Assembly (NCBI RefSeq): GCF_950023065.1
Contig: NC_088681.1
Location: 62,716,836-62,780,835, forward strand
Source of the DNA: Planococcus citri
Taxonomy: Eukaryota; Arthropoda; Insecta; Hemiptera; Pseudococcidae
Direction of reading: 5' to 3'
DNA length: 64,000 nucleotides
Both the position numbers and the translations under genes were made by a program. Positions 49,201 to 61,261 of this stretch are shown in pieces. A model generated the notes under the pieces. It worked only from the letters and a program-made list of their open reading frames with translations, had not been told where the DNA came from and did no database searches. The first letter of the stretch is position 1. Every line of letters starts with the position of its first letter.

Positions 49201-52200
49201 TAATCGATTTTCATTCGTGATCGGTTTTTGACTGGGAAGTCGAATTTTCAAACAAAAATTTATGTTCAATTTCGATCATTATTAATCATGTGGGGTTAAA
49301 AATCGTAAATAAATCGATTTTATTGGGGTTCGATTAATCGATTTTTATTCTGAAAGTCTAATTTTTAATTTTAAGGCTAAAAATAATATTGATTTAGAAT
49401 TTTGAATACGATCGATCGTACGAGATCGAAAATCGCATTTCAATCGATTTTAGGGTTCGATTAATCGATTTTTATTCGGAAAGTCCAATTCTCAAGGTTG
49501 AAATATCGATTTCGAATTTTGAATACGATCGATCGTATGAGATCGAAAATCGCAAATAAATCGATTTTTGGGGTTCGATTAATCGATTATTATTCGAGAA
49601 GACATAATTATATTTTCCAAAGGCAAAATTAATACTGATTTCGAATTTTGAATACGATCGATCGTATGAGATCGAAAATCGCAAATAAATCGATTTAGGG
49701 GTTCGATTAATCAATTATTATTCGGGAAGACATAATTATTTCCAAAAGCAAAATTAATACTGATTTCGAATTTTGAATACGATTGATCGTATGAGATCGA
49801 AAATCGTAAATAAATTGATTTTTGGGATTCGATTGATCGATTTTTATTCAGAAAGTGCAATTTCCAAGGCTAAAATATTGATTTCGAATTTTGAATACGA
49901 TCGATCGTACGAGATCGAAAATCGCATTTCAATCGATTTTAGGGTTCGATTAATCGATTTTTATTCGGAAATTTTACCTACCTATGTACTTTCATTTCAG
50001 GGCTGAAGAATTTCTCATTGGACGTGATTCATCAGAAATATGGGATTGAAAATTGAAAATAAATCGATTTTTGGGTTACATTAATCAACTTCTGATCGGG
50101 AGGTTTAGGTTTACCAATGAGCTGACTCCGGTTTTAAAAACTCCCGAATTTGGAGAAATTCTACATGGGCGTAAAAATGTAGAATTTTTAGAAGCACCGA
50201 TTACAGTGTTCTGATAATCGTTTGTCCTCGAAATCAAAGCTGACCCCCTTATCCTGCCAACCAATCAGAGCTAGCTGATGCTCAAAATTAAAAAAAAAAA
50301 CTACCATCTGGGTGTCAAAATTAGTCTTTCTAGAAAGAATCTTTTCTAATTCCGAGAAATCGTTAATTCTACGATAAAATCAAAACCATGCCCCTCCTTA
50401 CCGGAGAGCAGGGGTCGGACACCAAAATTTTGAACAAATGAAATAAATGGACGTCAAAATCCAAGTTTCAAGGAACGCTGATTCATCTTTTGACGACTTC
50501 CAACACCCAAAATTAAAACTGAGCCCATACAGAGAGTGTTGGGGGCCCAAAATTTTGAAAAATATACTCAGAGGATTAAAATATTAATCTCTCAGGGGAG
50601 CTCAATCAACGGTTCTCAAAACATCAAAGTTCAAATTGAGGTCTTGGAAAGGTCAATGAAATCCTAATTTGAAAATTAACGTCAACGGTCGACCCAATAG
50701 AACACCCTGTAAACTTCTTCCCCAGTGAGGCTGCCTTTAAGTAGGTAAATTTTATACTCACAGCTACGTATTTTCTTTTACCGAAGAAACACATCCCGAT
50801 GTTATTCCACATTTCGGCGCATTCCGGCAGCTGGTGAGCAGCGACTTTGTACTTGAGAATTGCCACGTCGTATTCGCCGTGTCTCTGAACATGAACAAAA
50901 AAACAAAAACCAAAATGAGATAGGTATTCAATGTTAGTATGAAAAAGTAATTCAAAAATAATAAAAAGTAACAACAATAAAATTGCCAACTTCTTCTTCC
51001 ACCTTCTTCAAAGAGCATTTCGAATATAAATTTTCATTGCGTTTTCCCCTCCCCCTCTCACCCTAACCATAAAAGGCATGTGATCCTAATCAGCAGACAA
51101 ATCAAACAAACAAAATAAAAATCGAATGAGTATTACAAAAATATACCACCAAACCAAATTCCCTGCGTTGAATTTCACATATAAAGGCTATAGGTGGATA
51201 AGTATGGCGAATTTGCCCCCGAGAGCTTTGGGGTTGATATTTGCATAGAAGGTGGGTACCCTTGAGCACCTTCCGTCACGAAAGTTTCAGACCCCCAGAC
51301 CCCCCCCCCGTTTTTGAGACCCCCCCCCCTTATGAAATTACAATAGAAATTTTTTTCTCAACCCCATGTGAACCGATTTTTTTTAATTTTTTGGTATGTT
51401 GTAAACATCTATAAGAGGTATCCCCACAAAAATTTTCACCCCCCTACCCCCATATTTACCCCCAAAATGACGTTTTTTAGCTTTGTTCGTCCGTTTTAGC
51501 AATAATCATGATTCTGCGCAAAAATGGGAATAGCATTTTTAAATGTGTTTTCGACCCACAAAAAACATATATTTTTTTCAAAAAAAAAAATTTGGTGGGT
51601 CGTGGTCAAAAATTGAAAAAACTAACAGAGGGGGTAAAAAATGAATTCTGGTGTAAATTATTGTTTTTGGTAAACGAGGTGTCGTTTCCATATGAATCGA
51701 ACCCCCCGAACACGAATATGACGTCCAATTTAATGCTACCCTCAACCACACCCCTCCAGTGCCTCTGCCCCCGCTTCAATTTTTACTATTATATTAAAAA
51801 TTGAGCTATATAATAATATTGGTGTCGTTCTCATATGAATCAAACACCCCGAACACGAATATGACGTCCAATTTAATACTACCCTCAACCACACCCCTCC
51901 AGTGCCTCTGCCCCGAACTAAATTTTTACTATACTAAAAGTTGAGCTATTTTTATAATATTAGTGTCGTTTTCATATGAATCAAAAACCCCCCCAATTTA
52001 ATACTACACTCAACCACACCCCTCCAGTGCCTCTGCCCCCACCTCAATTTTTACTATTATACTAAAAATTGAGCTAGTATATAATAATATTGGTGTCATT
52101 TTCATATGAATCAAACAACCCTAACATGAATATGAATTCCAATTTAGGTCTACCCGCATCCATTCCCTTCCAGGCTACAGCCAGCTCCTCGAGATCGTTA

Positions 52201-55200
52201 AAGTTTGACCCTTGCGATGTCGTTGAGTTTTCAACCTTCGCGAAACATACCTTTAATAGTAATTGATTTGATTTGAAGTAATTATTGGTCGAGGATTGAT
52301 CGTAGTTAGCTAAAAAATTTATTGTTTAGGTGGGGGCAGAGGCACTGTAGGGGTGTGAACGAGGGTAGCGTAAAATTGGATGTCATATTCGTGTTCGGAG
52401 GGTTTGATTCATATGAAAACGACACCAACATTATGAAAATATCAAAACTTTTAAAATAGTATAAATTGAAGTGAGGGCAGAGGCACTGGAGGGGTGTGGT
52501 TGAGGATAGCATAAAATTGGACGTCATATTCGTGTTCGGGGTGTTTGATTCATATGAGAACGACACCAATATTATTATATAGCTCAATTTTTAATATAAT
52601 AGTAAAAATTGAGGTGGGGCAGAGGCACTGGAGGGGTGTGGTTGAGGGTAGCATTAAATTGGACGTCATATTCGTGTTCGGGGGCTTCGATTCATATGGA
52701 AACGACACCTCGTTTACCAAAAACAATAATTTACACCAGAATTCATTTTTACCCCCTCTGTTAGTTTTTTCAATTTTTGACCACGACCCATCAACAATTT
52801 TTTTTTGAAAAAAATATATGTTTTTTGGGGGTCGAAAACACATTTAAAAATGCTATTCCCATTTTTGTGCAGAATCATGATCATTGCTAAAACGGACTAA
52901 CAAAGCTAAAAAACGTCATTTTGAGGGTAAATATGGGGGGGAGGGGGGTGAAAATTTTTTTGGGGATACCTCTTATGGATGTTTACAACATACCAAAAAA
53001 TTGAAAAAAATCGGTTCACATGGGGCTGAGAAAAATTTTTTTATTGTTATTTCAGAAAAGGGAGGATTTCTCAAAAACGGGGGGGGGTCTGGGGGTCTGA
53101 AACTTTCGTGACGGAAGGTGCTCAAGGGTACCCACCTTCCATGCAAATATCAACCCTGAAGCTCTCGGGGGCAAATTCGCCATACTTATCCACCTATTAT
53201 AGCTTTTTTGGAGAATTTAATTCAAAGGCTCAATTTTCTTCATGGAGAATTGAAAATTTGATAAATTGAGATAGAAAGCTGAAAGGTTTTACCTCATTTA
53301 TTCGACCTTTCGAATCAATTGGTGGTGTCTTTGAGCCCTTTTAGAGCATTGCAACAGATTTCAAGAGTATCGTGTGTTGAAAAGATACTTAATTCCACTT
53401 TGACCTTTCTGCTGAAGGCTTCTAGAATGGGCTCAAACCCCAATCCATCTAATAGATACATTAAATCAAAAATAAGGGCTTAAACCAAATTTCAGTTTTC
53501 AGCCTCAATTTTATCAAATTTTGATTTTTTTTTAATGGAAATTGAACCATTTGAATTTTCAAAAATTCGCCAAAATTCGAAAAATGAAATTCAACATCAA
53601 AAATTTGGCTTTTTGGAGTATTTCGAGGTACTTCGGTTCGAAAAAGTTCTGTCAATTGAGATACCTGCCTCACTTAGAAATGAGAAAAGTCATTTCAACT
53701 TTCAAAATTTATTATTTTTGAAACTAGCCAGGTACCTGTTTGAATTTAAGCTGGAAGACTCGAATAACTCACCAACAACTCATCATCTCACTCAAGCCTC
53801 TCGTATAAATGTCCTTTCAAGGAGCAATTATTTTAACCACACGAACGCCCTAATCTGATACCTACTCATTGTCAAATACTATTCTGTTACACCATAAATA
53901 CCAAGCTCACACCAAATTTCAATTATAATATTACTCTGTCGCTGTCTCGTTGCCATATGGCATTTGGCACACTAACTTGTATTTCAGCGGCGAAGGTAAA
54001 CAGGGCATCGGCATTGGTCGGATCGTGGGCAATGGCGCATCCGAGCTGATTAAACGCTTTTTTATAGTCTTCGATTTTCATATAAACCAATCCCAAGTTC
54101 ACCGATAATTCGGTACTGGCTGGAAACAACCTGAAATTCAGATCAGAAAAAAAAAAATCACGACGTAAGTAAACAAACAACAAGATGACGACGAGCGACA
54201 AGTGAAAGAAAAACAACACGCGGCAGTAGGTGAGCAACTGCGGAGAAGGGTAACGATATAGGTAGCTTTAATATTAATTCTCCGAGATAGGTTTTTTTTC
54301 TCTTTCTATTTTTCGTTTAACTTCTCGAATAACAACGGAATAAAAATACCTACATCTAGACGATGATAAGTAAGAGATGTGGGCATGGGCACATTTTAGC
54401 TCGATTCGCGCCGCGCGTGAAAAACGTCATCTCGAATTTTGGCGTAAATTTCACTTTCACGCGTATATAGGTAGACGCTGCAGAGTCTCTCGCAGAACGG
54501 CTGGAGGGTTTACTTAGTCGAGTCAGCCGGCGAATATTTATTTAAAAGTATCCTTTTTCTACGTGCACTTCACTTCGAACCGGTCAATAAATATTTTCGT
54601 AAAGGAAATTCGAAGTCGTCCGGTAAAAAATAACCGCACACGTTGTTTTTATTAAATTTTTCCGCCGGCCAATTTCGTTTTAGAAAAAAATTTTTCACGT
54701 CAAAAATTAAATTTTCCAACGTCGCTTTGAAGGTAATCTCGAGTAGATAGGTATACTCGTAGGTACCTACTTTCACCGCGTGAGCAAATAATCTAATTCG
54801 ATTAGATAATAAATTAGCTAGGTGACCGTCGCTCGACTCGAATTATACCTACTCTCGAATTTTTTCACCGACGTTGGGACATTTACATTTTTAATTCGAT
54901 ATGAGATCTAAAAAAAACACACGAGAGATAATTATAATTGAATTTTAGTCCGGCATATGACAATAGGAGTAATTGCACCCCCCCCCCCCCGCCGATCCTC
55001 CGGGACAACATTTTTCTTAAAGGGGACATCCTAAGGAACATTTTAATGCAAAGTTGCCAAAAAAAAAGTTGGCCTTACTTACAAAATGGTGGCCATTTTG
55101 ATTGACAGGTCAGCCGAAATCGCAGATTTTGCGTTATAACATAGGACTTACACAAACTTTTTCAAACTTTACAAAAGTAGATCGAAAGATCATGCAAGAA

Positions 55201-58200
55201 TTTATCACCTGGCCAAATTTCAAGTGCTAAAGTGCGTTTTTCGATTTTTGGTGAATTTTTGAAAATCGAATTTAGGCCAAAAATGAGGGAAAAAATCAAA
55301 ATTTTACCAAATTGACCAAGAAAGCTGAAATTTGGGATATGGGTAATTCTCAAAAAAAAGGTCAATTTTGATGTGCATAATTTTGAAAAATAAAAATCAT
55401 TTTTTTGGAAAATTTCAAGTGGGAATCATTTGTATAGGTGTCCCAGATCCCTGTTCTAGTGTTGGCCTCAATTCAATCCCCCCCCCCATTGTGGACCCCG
55501 GCCACCCTAAAACAGCGATAATTAGGATTCGACCCTCATCGATGTGTAATATGTCGATTGATATGTTTTCGAGGTCGTAGAATTCGAATCTGGAGTTATT
55601 TTTTGTGTAGAGGTGGAGGGTGAGGCGTGGGGAGGGGGAAAATGTCAAATTTTGCTTATATTATCGTGTAATATGTCGATTTATGTTTTTCAGGCCGCAA
55701 AGTTCGAATCTGGACTTATTTTTTTGGTAGGGGTGGAGGTGAGGTGTGGGGAGGGAGAAAATGTCAAATTTTGCTTGTTTTATCGTGTAATATGTCGACT
55801 AGCGCGATAAAAGTACAGCTGTCTGAAATTTGGCCAAGTCGAAGGACAAATGGGCGCTGGACAAGCCGAAGGACAATCTCAACGTTTTTTCGTTTCTAGC
55901 CTTACCTACTGGACATTATTCGATTTTTAATACGTAATAAATGTGTACTTATCATGTAGAATAACTTCCCTTTCTCAATTATCGTTTTTGGCGGGTTCAT
56001 CTGGGTAAATAAAAAGGCAAGCCGAAGGACACCAATTTTGCGAAATATCATATTTTCAGAGACAAGTACGATCAGAACGAGCCATTGCGTCGATTATGAG
56101 AATAACATTGCGGGGTAACATTTTTATGAGGACAGTGAACCAGTGCAGCCACTCACCAGAAAAAAAATGTTGGATTGGGAAGCTACCAAAAATAATTGAA
56201 AATTGCTCTAAAATTTGCGCAAAAAGTGTGTGACAGTTTTCAAATGTGAAATGTCAGCTTCCTATGGACTTATTCCAATTGCAATTTGCACAATACTGGA
56301 CCTTCGTGTTCTATGATAATGAAAACGTGCCAATTTTTCCCCAAAAAAATGAAGTTCATGACACTTTATAACATTCATTTTCAAAAACATGGTGTGTGAC
56401 AGCCAAGTCGAAGGACATTTGGGGTATAAAATCGAATGTACACCAATGAAAGGAGGGGCTAAAAATTTCAATACCATATGTGAAATGTGTGGGGGATGAT
56501 CCTTGAATGGACCAAAAAAAAAAAAAAAATTCATGCTAAAACCTTTGAGAAATTTGCCATGTACCTTCACGATTTTTACCTTTTTTTGAGAATTACCCAT
56601 ATACTCTATTTTCGACATGCCAAATCGATTGGAAACGGTTTCAACCCGTTTTGAGCAGTTCTGGAGCCTCCAGCAGATTTTTGAAACTCGAAATTCCCAC
56701 AAAATTCCATCAAATTGGAGTTGTAAAGCTAAAATTCATTCTAAAAACTAATTTCAATACGCTACGAAGTACTGCAGGTGAATTTCAAGTCGTTTTGGAG
56801 GCTCCAGCGACTTTTTGAAAATTCCTGAAACCTCCATCAGATTTTTGAATCTTTTAAATTTTCACAAAATTTCATCAAATGGAGATGGAAAGCTGAAATT
56901 TACTCTACACTCCAATTTCAACACCCTCTGAAGACGACTTTAGGTGGGTTCAAGTAATTTTAGGGCCTCCAGCGATTTTTTTTGAAAATTACTGGAGCCT
57001 CTAGCAGATTTTTGGAAATTTAAATTTTCACAAAATTTCATCAAATGGAGATGGAAAGCTGAAATTTACTCCACACTCCAATTTTAATACCCTCTGAAGA
57101 CGACTTCAGGTGGGTTCAAGTCATTTTAGGGCCTCCAGCGACTTTTTTGAAAATTACTGGAGCCTCCAGTAGATTTTTGAAACTTTGAAATTTCCCCAAC
57201 ATTAATTTATCAAATGGAGTTGGCAAGCTGAAATTTACTTCGCAGACTACATGGTGGTTTCAAATGGTTTTGAAGCTTCCAGCAACTTTTAGGAAATTTC
57301 AATTTTCCAAAAAAACGTCATACAACCTTTCAAAAAGTTGCTGGAGGCTCCAAAAAGACTTGAAATTCACCAGCAGTCAACTTCGTAGCGTATTGAAATT
57401 AGTGTGCAGAACGAATTTCGACTCTCCATCTTGGTTTGATAACATTTTGGGGAAATTTCAAGTTTTAAAAATCTACTGGAGGCTCCAGCAATTTTCAAAA
57501 AAGTCGTTGAAGGCTCTAAAATGACTTGAAATCCACCAGAAGTCGTTTTCAGAGGGTGTTAAAATTGGAGTGTAGAGTAAATGTCAGCTTTCCATCTCTA
57601 TTTGATGAAATTTTGTGAAAATTTAAAGTTTCAAAAATCTGCTGGAGGCTTCAGGAATTTTCAAAAAGTCCCTAGAGGCTCCAAAACGACTTGAAATTCA
57701 CCTGCAGTACTTCGTAGCGTATTGAAATTAGTTTTTAGAATAAGTTTCAGCTTTACAACTCCAATTTGATGGAATTTTGTGGGAATTTCGAGTTTCAAAA
57801 ATCTGCTGGAGGCTCCAGAACTGCTCAAAACGGGTTGAAACCGTTTCCAATCGATTTGGCATGTCGAAAATAGGGTATATCCAGAATTTCAGCTTTCTTG
57901 GTCAATTTGGTAAAATTTTGGTTTTTTCCCTCATTTTTGTCCTAAATTCGATTTTCAAAAATTCACCAAAAATCGAAAAACGCACTTTAGCACTTGAAAT
58001 TTGGACAGGTGATAAATTTTTGCATGATCTTTCGATCTACCTTTGTAAAGTTTGAAAAAGTTTGTGTAAGTCCTATGTTATAACGCAAAATCTGCGATTT
58101 CGGCTGACCTGTCAATCAAAATGGCCGCCATTTTGTAAGTAAGGCCAACTTTTTTTTTGGCAACTTTGCATTAAAGTGTTCCTTAGGATGTCCCCTTTAA

Positions 58201-58781
58201 GAAAAATGTTGTCCCGGAGGATCGGCGGGGGGGGGGGTGCAATTACTCCTATTGTCATATGCCGGACTATTTCTATGTAGGTATTTTTCACAGGAACCAA
58301 AAATTACTAAATTCTCATCCCTTCTAAAGGCAGAATTTTCTCAAATTTATCATCAAATTTAAAACCCTTACGTCACAGATGAAAATTCAGCAAATTTTGC
58401 ACACAAAGAAAAAGAATGAGCAAATCTCCAATCAGTTTAAAAAATCGCCAAATTGCGATATTTTTTTTTCAACAGGCTCAAGAGATTCGAAATCAGATTC
58501 GATGACATATAAAAAAACGATTCTTTTTCGCCGAAGACAGCAACATCGACATTCGCACATAATTCTGGTAGGCTGTAGTGTAGCTTTAGCTATGTTTATA
58601 AAATTGATAGCGACTTACTTCAAAGCGGTACTGTAAACGTCGATAGCATTAACGTAATCTAATCGAGACTCGTACAAAGTAGCCAATTCGAGGAACGATT
58701 TTTCATTTTTGCCCAATTGCACAGCTCTTTTCAAATACTCCTTAGCTTTATCTTCGTTCTTAAGCTTCACGTAACAAATTC
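43065..58781 (-). CDS. BBS4: BBS4, BBSome TPR subunit (3' two thirds; 5' outside window)
   Basis: Six exons on the - strand (58781-58619, 54130-53977, 50884-50762, 47283-47112, 43641-43445, 43283-43065) join in consistent phases to 341 residues plus stop. They are colinear with the TPR array of BBS4 from about residue 163 of the human protein. Diagnostic stretches are ELSVNLGLVYMKIEDYKKAF, HDPTNADAL, RHGEYDVAILKYKV, MWNNIGMCFFGKRKYVA, CLKRAYYL and VNYALFLFSLNEKTQAVKHH. The end is an acidic, Glu/Pro-rich tail finishing DTDEELV. BBS4 is a subunit of the BBSome coat, which carries membrane proteins in and out of cilia; in insects this would concern sensory neurons and perhaps sperm. The introns are 3-5 kb and filled with foldback transposons. 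The N-terminal exons were not found up to 64000, so the gene runs off the window. Confidence 0.93.
43445..43641 (-). CDS. BBS4: BBS4 exon
   Basis: Acceptor TTCGCAG, donor GTATCT. Reads SLKHLGDVSNCKRCFEEALK and then DDIEACVNYALFLFSLNEKT, the last TPR of the array. Confidence 0.92.
44162..46748. mobile_element. Foldback family A, intact copy in a BBS4 intron
   Basis: A 2587-bp palindrome starting GAGCAGGAAAATAACG and ending ATTTGCCTGCTC, flanked by TA (44160-44161, 46749-46750). Each arm contains tandem units of about 132 bp with the core TCAGCGACCTCGAAAACATA and a G-rich spacer (…CCCAAAAAGGGGG…). The non-symmetric middle (about 45130-45640) gives the reference for the interrupted copy around GH31. 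Confidence 0.88.
46750..47111. other. BBS4: Intron remainder with TGATCAGATC-like words
   Basis: Between the family A copy and the next BBS4 exon. At 46860-47005 there are about ten scattered GATC words (GATCTGATCAGG, TGATCAGATC and similar), a degenerate short repeat. Nothing else was seen. Confidence 0.5.
47112..47283 (-). CDS. BBS4: BBS4 exon
   Basis: Acceptor CCCACAG, donor GTAAGT. Reads AITCLKRAYYLNPTNWLTTY, then NLGLLHLNTRQHASAAIFLS, continuing the KRA-YL-P TPR. Confidence 0.93.
48360..49975. repeat. ATCGAT-rich minisatellite in a BBS4 intron
   Basis: The best copies lie at 49400-49975, with GAATACGATCGATCGTA recurring at about 49405, 49521, 49650, 49775 and 49893 (spacing 116-129 bp). 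Each is followed by GAGATCGAAAATCG and GGTTCGATTAATCGAT. More decayed units extend leftward to about 48360. Every unit is dense in the palindromes ATCGAT, GATC and CGATCG. Confidence 0.85.
49976..50761. other. BBS4: Intron remainder, no feature recognised
   Basis: Moderately AT-rich sequence up to the donor of the exon at 50762-50884. It contains ATAGAACACCCTGTA near 50697. No element ends were fixed. Confidence 0.5.
50762..50884 (-). CDS. BBS4: BBS4 exon
   Basis: Acceptor ATGTTCAG, donor GTGAGT, 123 nt in phase 0. Reads RHGEYDVAILKYKVAAHQLP and then the BBS4 signature WNNIGMCFFGKRKYVA. Confidence 0.94.
51186..53203. mobile_element. Foldback transposon, family D, copy 2
   Basis: Left end GGCTATAGGTGGATAAGTA; the right end is the complement with a small insertion (CCACCTATTATAGC). 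Arms and internal units match 33325-35488 closely, including the outer block with the CTTCCGTCACGAAAG word. I could not find a matching target duplication. It lies in the BBS4 intron 50885-53976. Confidence 0.82.
53977..54130 (-). CDS. BBS4: BBS4 exon
   Basis: Acceptor AATTTCAG, donor GTTAGT. Reads LFPASTELSVNLGLVYMKIE, then DYKKAFNQLGCAIAHDPTNA and DALFTFAAEIQ, matching the conserved LG-Y-KAF-LG-A--DPTN pattern of BBS4. Confidence 0.92.
54131..54945. other. BBS4: Intron part with CpG-richer stretch
   Basis: From about 54360 to 54900 the intron is less repetitive and relatively CpG-rich (GCGCCGCGCG near 54410, several TCGA words). This could be an intronic regulatory element or just non-transposon intron. 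No exon borders were found. Confidence 0.35.
54948..58267. mobile_element. Foldback transposon, family P, copy 3
   Basis: Begins GTCCGGCATATGACAATAGG and ends with its complement, flanked by TA (54946-54947, 58268-58269). The arms have the same order as copy 2: homopolymer C, CGGGACAAC, AATGGTGGCCATTTT, then CTGGAGGCTCCAG blocks. The left arm is interrupted at 55341-56598 by another transposon. It lies in the BBS4 intron 54131-58618. Confidence 0.88.
55341..56598. mobile_element. GGGTAATTCTC element nested in family P copy 3
   Basis: Ends GGGTAATTCTCAAAAAAA and complement, flanked by the 4-bp duplication ATAT (55337-55340, 56599-56602). Removing element and one duplication restores GGGATATACTCTATTTTCG, as expected from the mirror arm. 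The interior is not a full palindrome. It has TATGTTTTCGAGGTCG modules at 55540-55790 and several copies of an AAGTCGAAGGACA or AAGCCGAAGGACA word (55830-56030, 56400). The terminal GGG and 4-bp duplication link it to the GGGTCATTCC elements. Confidence 0.88.
58619..58781 (-). CDS. BBS4: BBS4 exon (first visible)
   Basis: Acceptor TTTTGTAG, donor GTAAGT. Reads ICYVKLKNEDKAKEYLKRA, then LGKNEKSFLELATLYESRL and DYVNAIDVYSTALK: one TPR and part of the next. It enters with two bases of a split codon, so an upstream exon must exist. Confidence 0.92.
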
Positions 58782-60174
58782 CTACAAAACGAATAATACG
58801 ACAAATGGGTATTAAAAAAACATCTTGTTATATCGATACGAAGCTTAAAGTTATACCGTATAGGTCTATTGAGCTTTACCTACCTACCTACCTACCTACG
58901 TAGTACGTATTTTCTATATGTTTCGTTTTGAAAAAAATAAACAAAGCAAGCTTTTACCAGTCCCTACAGTTGTCTATATATACAGACTTATGTAAAAAAA
59001 AAAAAATCATTGGAAAAAAAATACCCTACTCGTGATACCATTTTACGCGAAAAACATTACAGATAATCTAGCTCACCCCCTTCAAGTAGGTCTAGAGAGG
59101 GGGAAAAACATAGGCTAACGTTCGCGATGCTTTTTTGAAAATGTATAGCAAAGTTACATTAGTAAAAAGCTATCAAAAAGCAATCTGTAAATCTGTATTG
59201 CGAAAACACACAGTCGTGTATTGCTCGACGTGCCTAATACATTAAACGATTCGTTTTGAAATTTTCATCTTTTACTGGCTCGGCTCGGCGTTTTACTAGT
59301 TTTACAAAGAAAATCTCCGCGTTGTGGCTCGTCGTCTCTAAAGCACATACAAACCGATGAAAAATTTCAATTTTACTACATTTTCCAATTTATATAAACC
59401 AACTTCGCCGTTTTGCCAATCGCGAAAAGTGAAACGATGGGTACCATTTGCTCGGATTTATATAATAGTGTTTTTTTTTTGTAGCTTGGGATGTTCTTCC
59501 AAGAATTCTTAACGAAGCTTTGAACACACCGCCAGTGTATTGAATTCGAAAACATCGTTTCGATTCAATCCATCAAAGTTTATAAGAATATTAAAAACGA
59601 TGGCGAACTTTGATCAGAAATTTAAGGTTTTGCAAGGTCAAATTTTGACAAAAAAAAATTATATTCGAACTTAAAAACGACTTATAATTGGTGAGAATAG
59701 ACATGTTACACAAGACTTTCAGCAGCGGTTTTCAAACTTTTTTTTAATATTGAAGTACCTAACTAGAGGAGAAAAAAGGGTTTCATCAACCAAAAAAAAA
59801 ATATATAGATATTTGAAACTTGCCACTTTTGAATTAGGTAATTAGAATAAATATGTTACTTACACCACTTTTTTATGATTTTGTAATTTTTTGCAAAAAA
59901 AAAAAAAAGGAAGGAGGTTGCTAGAGAAGCACTGAGGGATCGTATCCGAAAAATAAGCAAGTATTCAAATTTAGAGCCCTCGAAAGTCAAACAAATGACA
60001 CATCACGTCATAACCATTTAAAATTTTGTGATCTTTTGAGAATTTTGAAAGTTGTGGAGGGGGAAGGGGTCAGGGCTCATATCGAAAAAATTGTCCAATA
60101 TTTGAACTCAGCGTCTTCGAATTAGAAGGAATCGATGAGTTACATGACCTATTTTACAACTTTTCAATTTTTTT
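58782..60174. other. BBS4: BBS4 intron upstream of first visible exon
   Basis: 58790-59600 is mostly non-repetitive. It includes a (CCTA)n run near 58880. 59930-60145 has two degenerate copies of the CAGCG…TCGAA module. I saw no further BBS4 exon, so the missing N-terminal exons lie beyond the window or were not recognised. Confidence 0.45.
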
Positions 60175-61261
60175 GGCTATAGGTGGATAAGTACGTATGG
60201 TGAATTTGCTCCCGAGAGCTTCAGGGCTGATATTTGCATGGAAGGTGGGCACCATTGAGCACCTTCCCTCAGGAAAGTTTCAGACCACCAGACCCCCCCT
60301 CCCAGTTTTTGAGAAACCTCCCCTTTTCTGAAATTACAATTTAAAAAAATTTTCTCAGCACCATGAGAACCAATTTTTTTAATTTTTTGGTATGTTGCAA
60401 ACATCCGTAAGAGATATCCCCTCAAGTAGCATAAAATTGAACTTCATATTCGAGTTCGGGGTGTTTGATTCATCTGAAAACTACACCAATATTATGAAAA
60501 TAGCTCAACTTTTAATACAGTAAAAATTCAGGTGGGGGCAGAGGCACCGGAGGGGTGTGGATGAGGGTAGCATGAAATTGGGCTTCATATTCGTGTTCGG
60601 GATGTTTGATTTATCTGAAAACTACACCAATATTATGCAAATAGCTCAACTTTTAATACAGTAAAAATTCAGGTGGGGGCAGAGGCACTGGAGGGGTGTG
60701 GATTAGGGTATCATAAAATTGGACGTCATATTCCTGTTCGGGGGGGTTCGATTCATCTGGAAACGACACCTCGTTTACCAAAAACAATAATTTACACCAG
60801 AATCCATTTTTACCCCCACTGTAAGTTTTTTCAATTTTTGACCACGACTCACCAGAAATTTTTTTTGAAAAAAATATATGTTTTTTAGGGGTCAAAGACA
60901 CACTTAAAAATGCTATTCCCATTTTTGTGCCGAATCATGATCATCGCTAAAACAGGTAAATAAAGCTAAAAAACGTCATTTTCAGGGGAAAATAGGGGGG
61001 AGGGGGTCAACATTTTTGTGGGGATGCCTTTTATGGATGTTTACAACATACCAAAAAATTAAAAAAATTGGTTTTCATGGGGCTGAGAAATTTTTTTTTA
61101 TTGTAATTTCAGAAAAGGGGAGGTTTCTCAAAAACGGGGGGGGGGAGTCTGGTGATCTGAAACTTTCCTGAGGGAAGGTGCTCAATGGTACCCACCTTCC
61201 ATGCAAATATCAACCCTGAAGCTCTCGGGGGCAAATTCACCATACTTATTCACCTACAGCC
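60175..61261. mobile_element. Foldback transposon, family D, copy 3 (short)
   Basis: Ends GGCTATAGGTGGATAAGTA and the near complement CACCTACAGCC. About 1.1 kb, with one arm shortened: the left arm has only the outer block, then the internal units run in a single direction to the right arm. This looks like an internal deletion of a full family D element. No clear target duplication. Confidence 0.78.
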
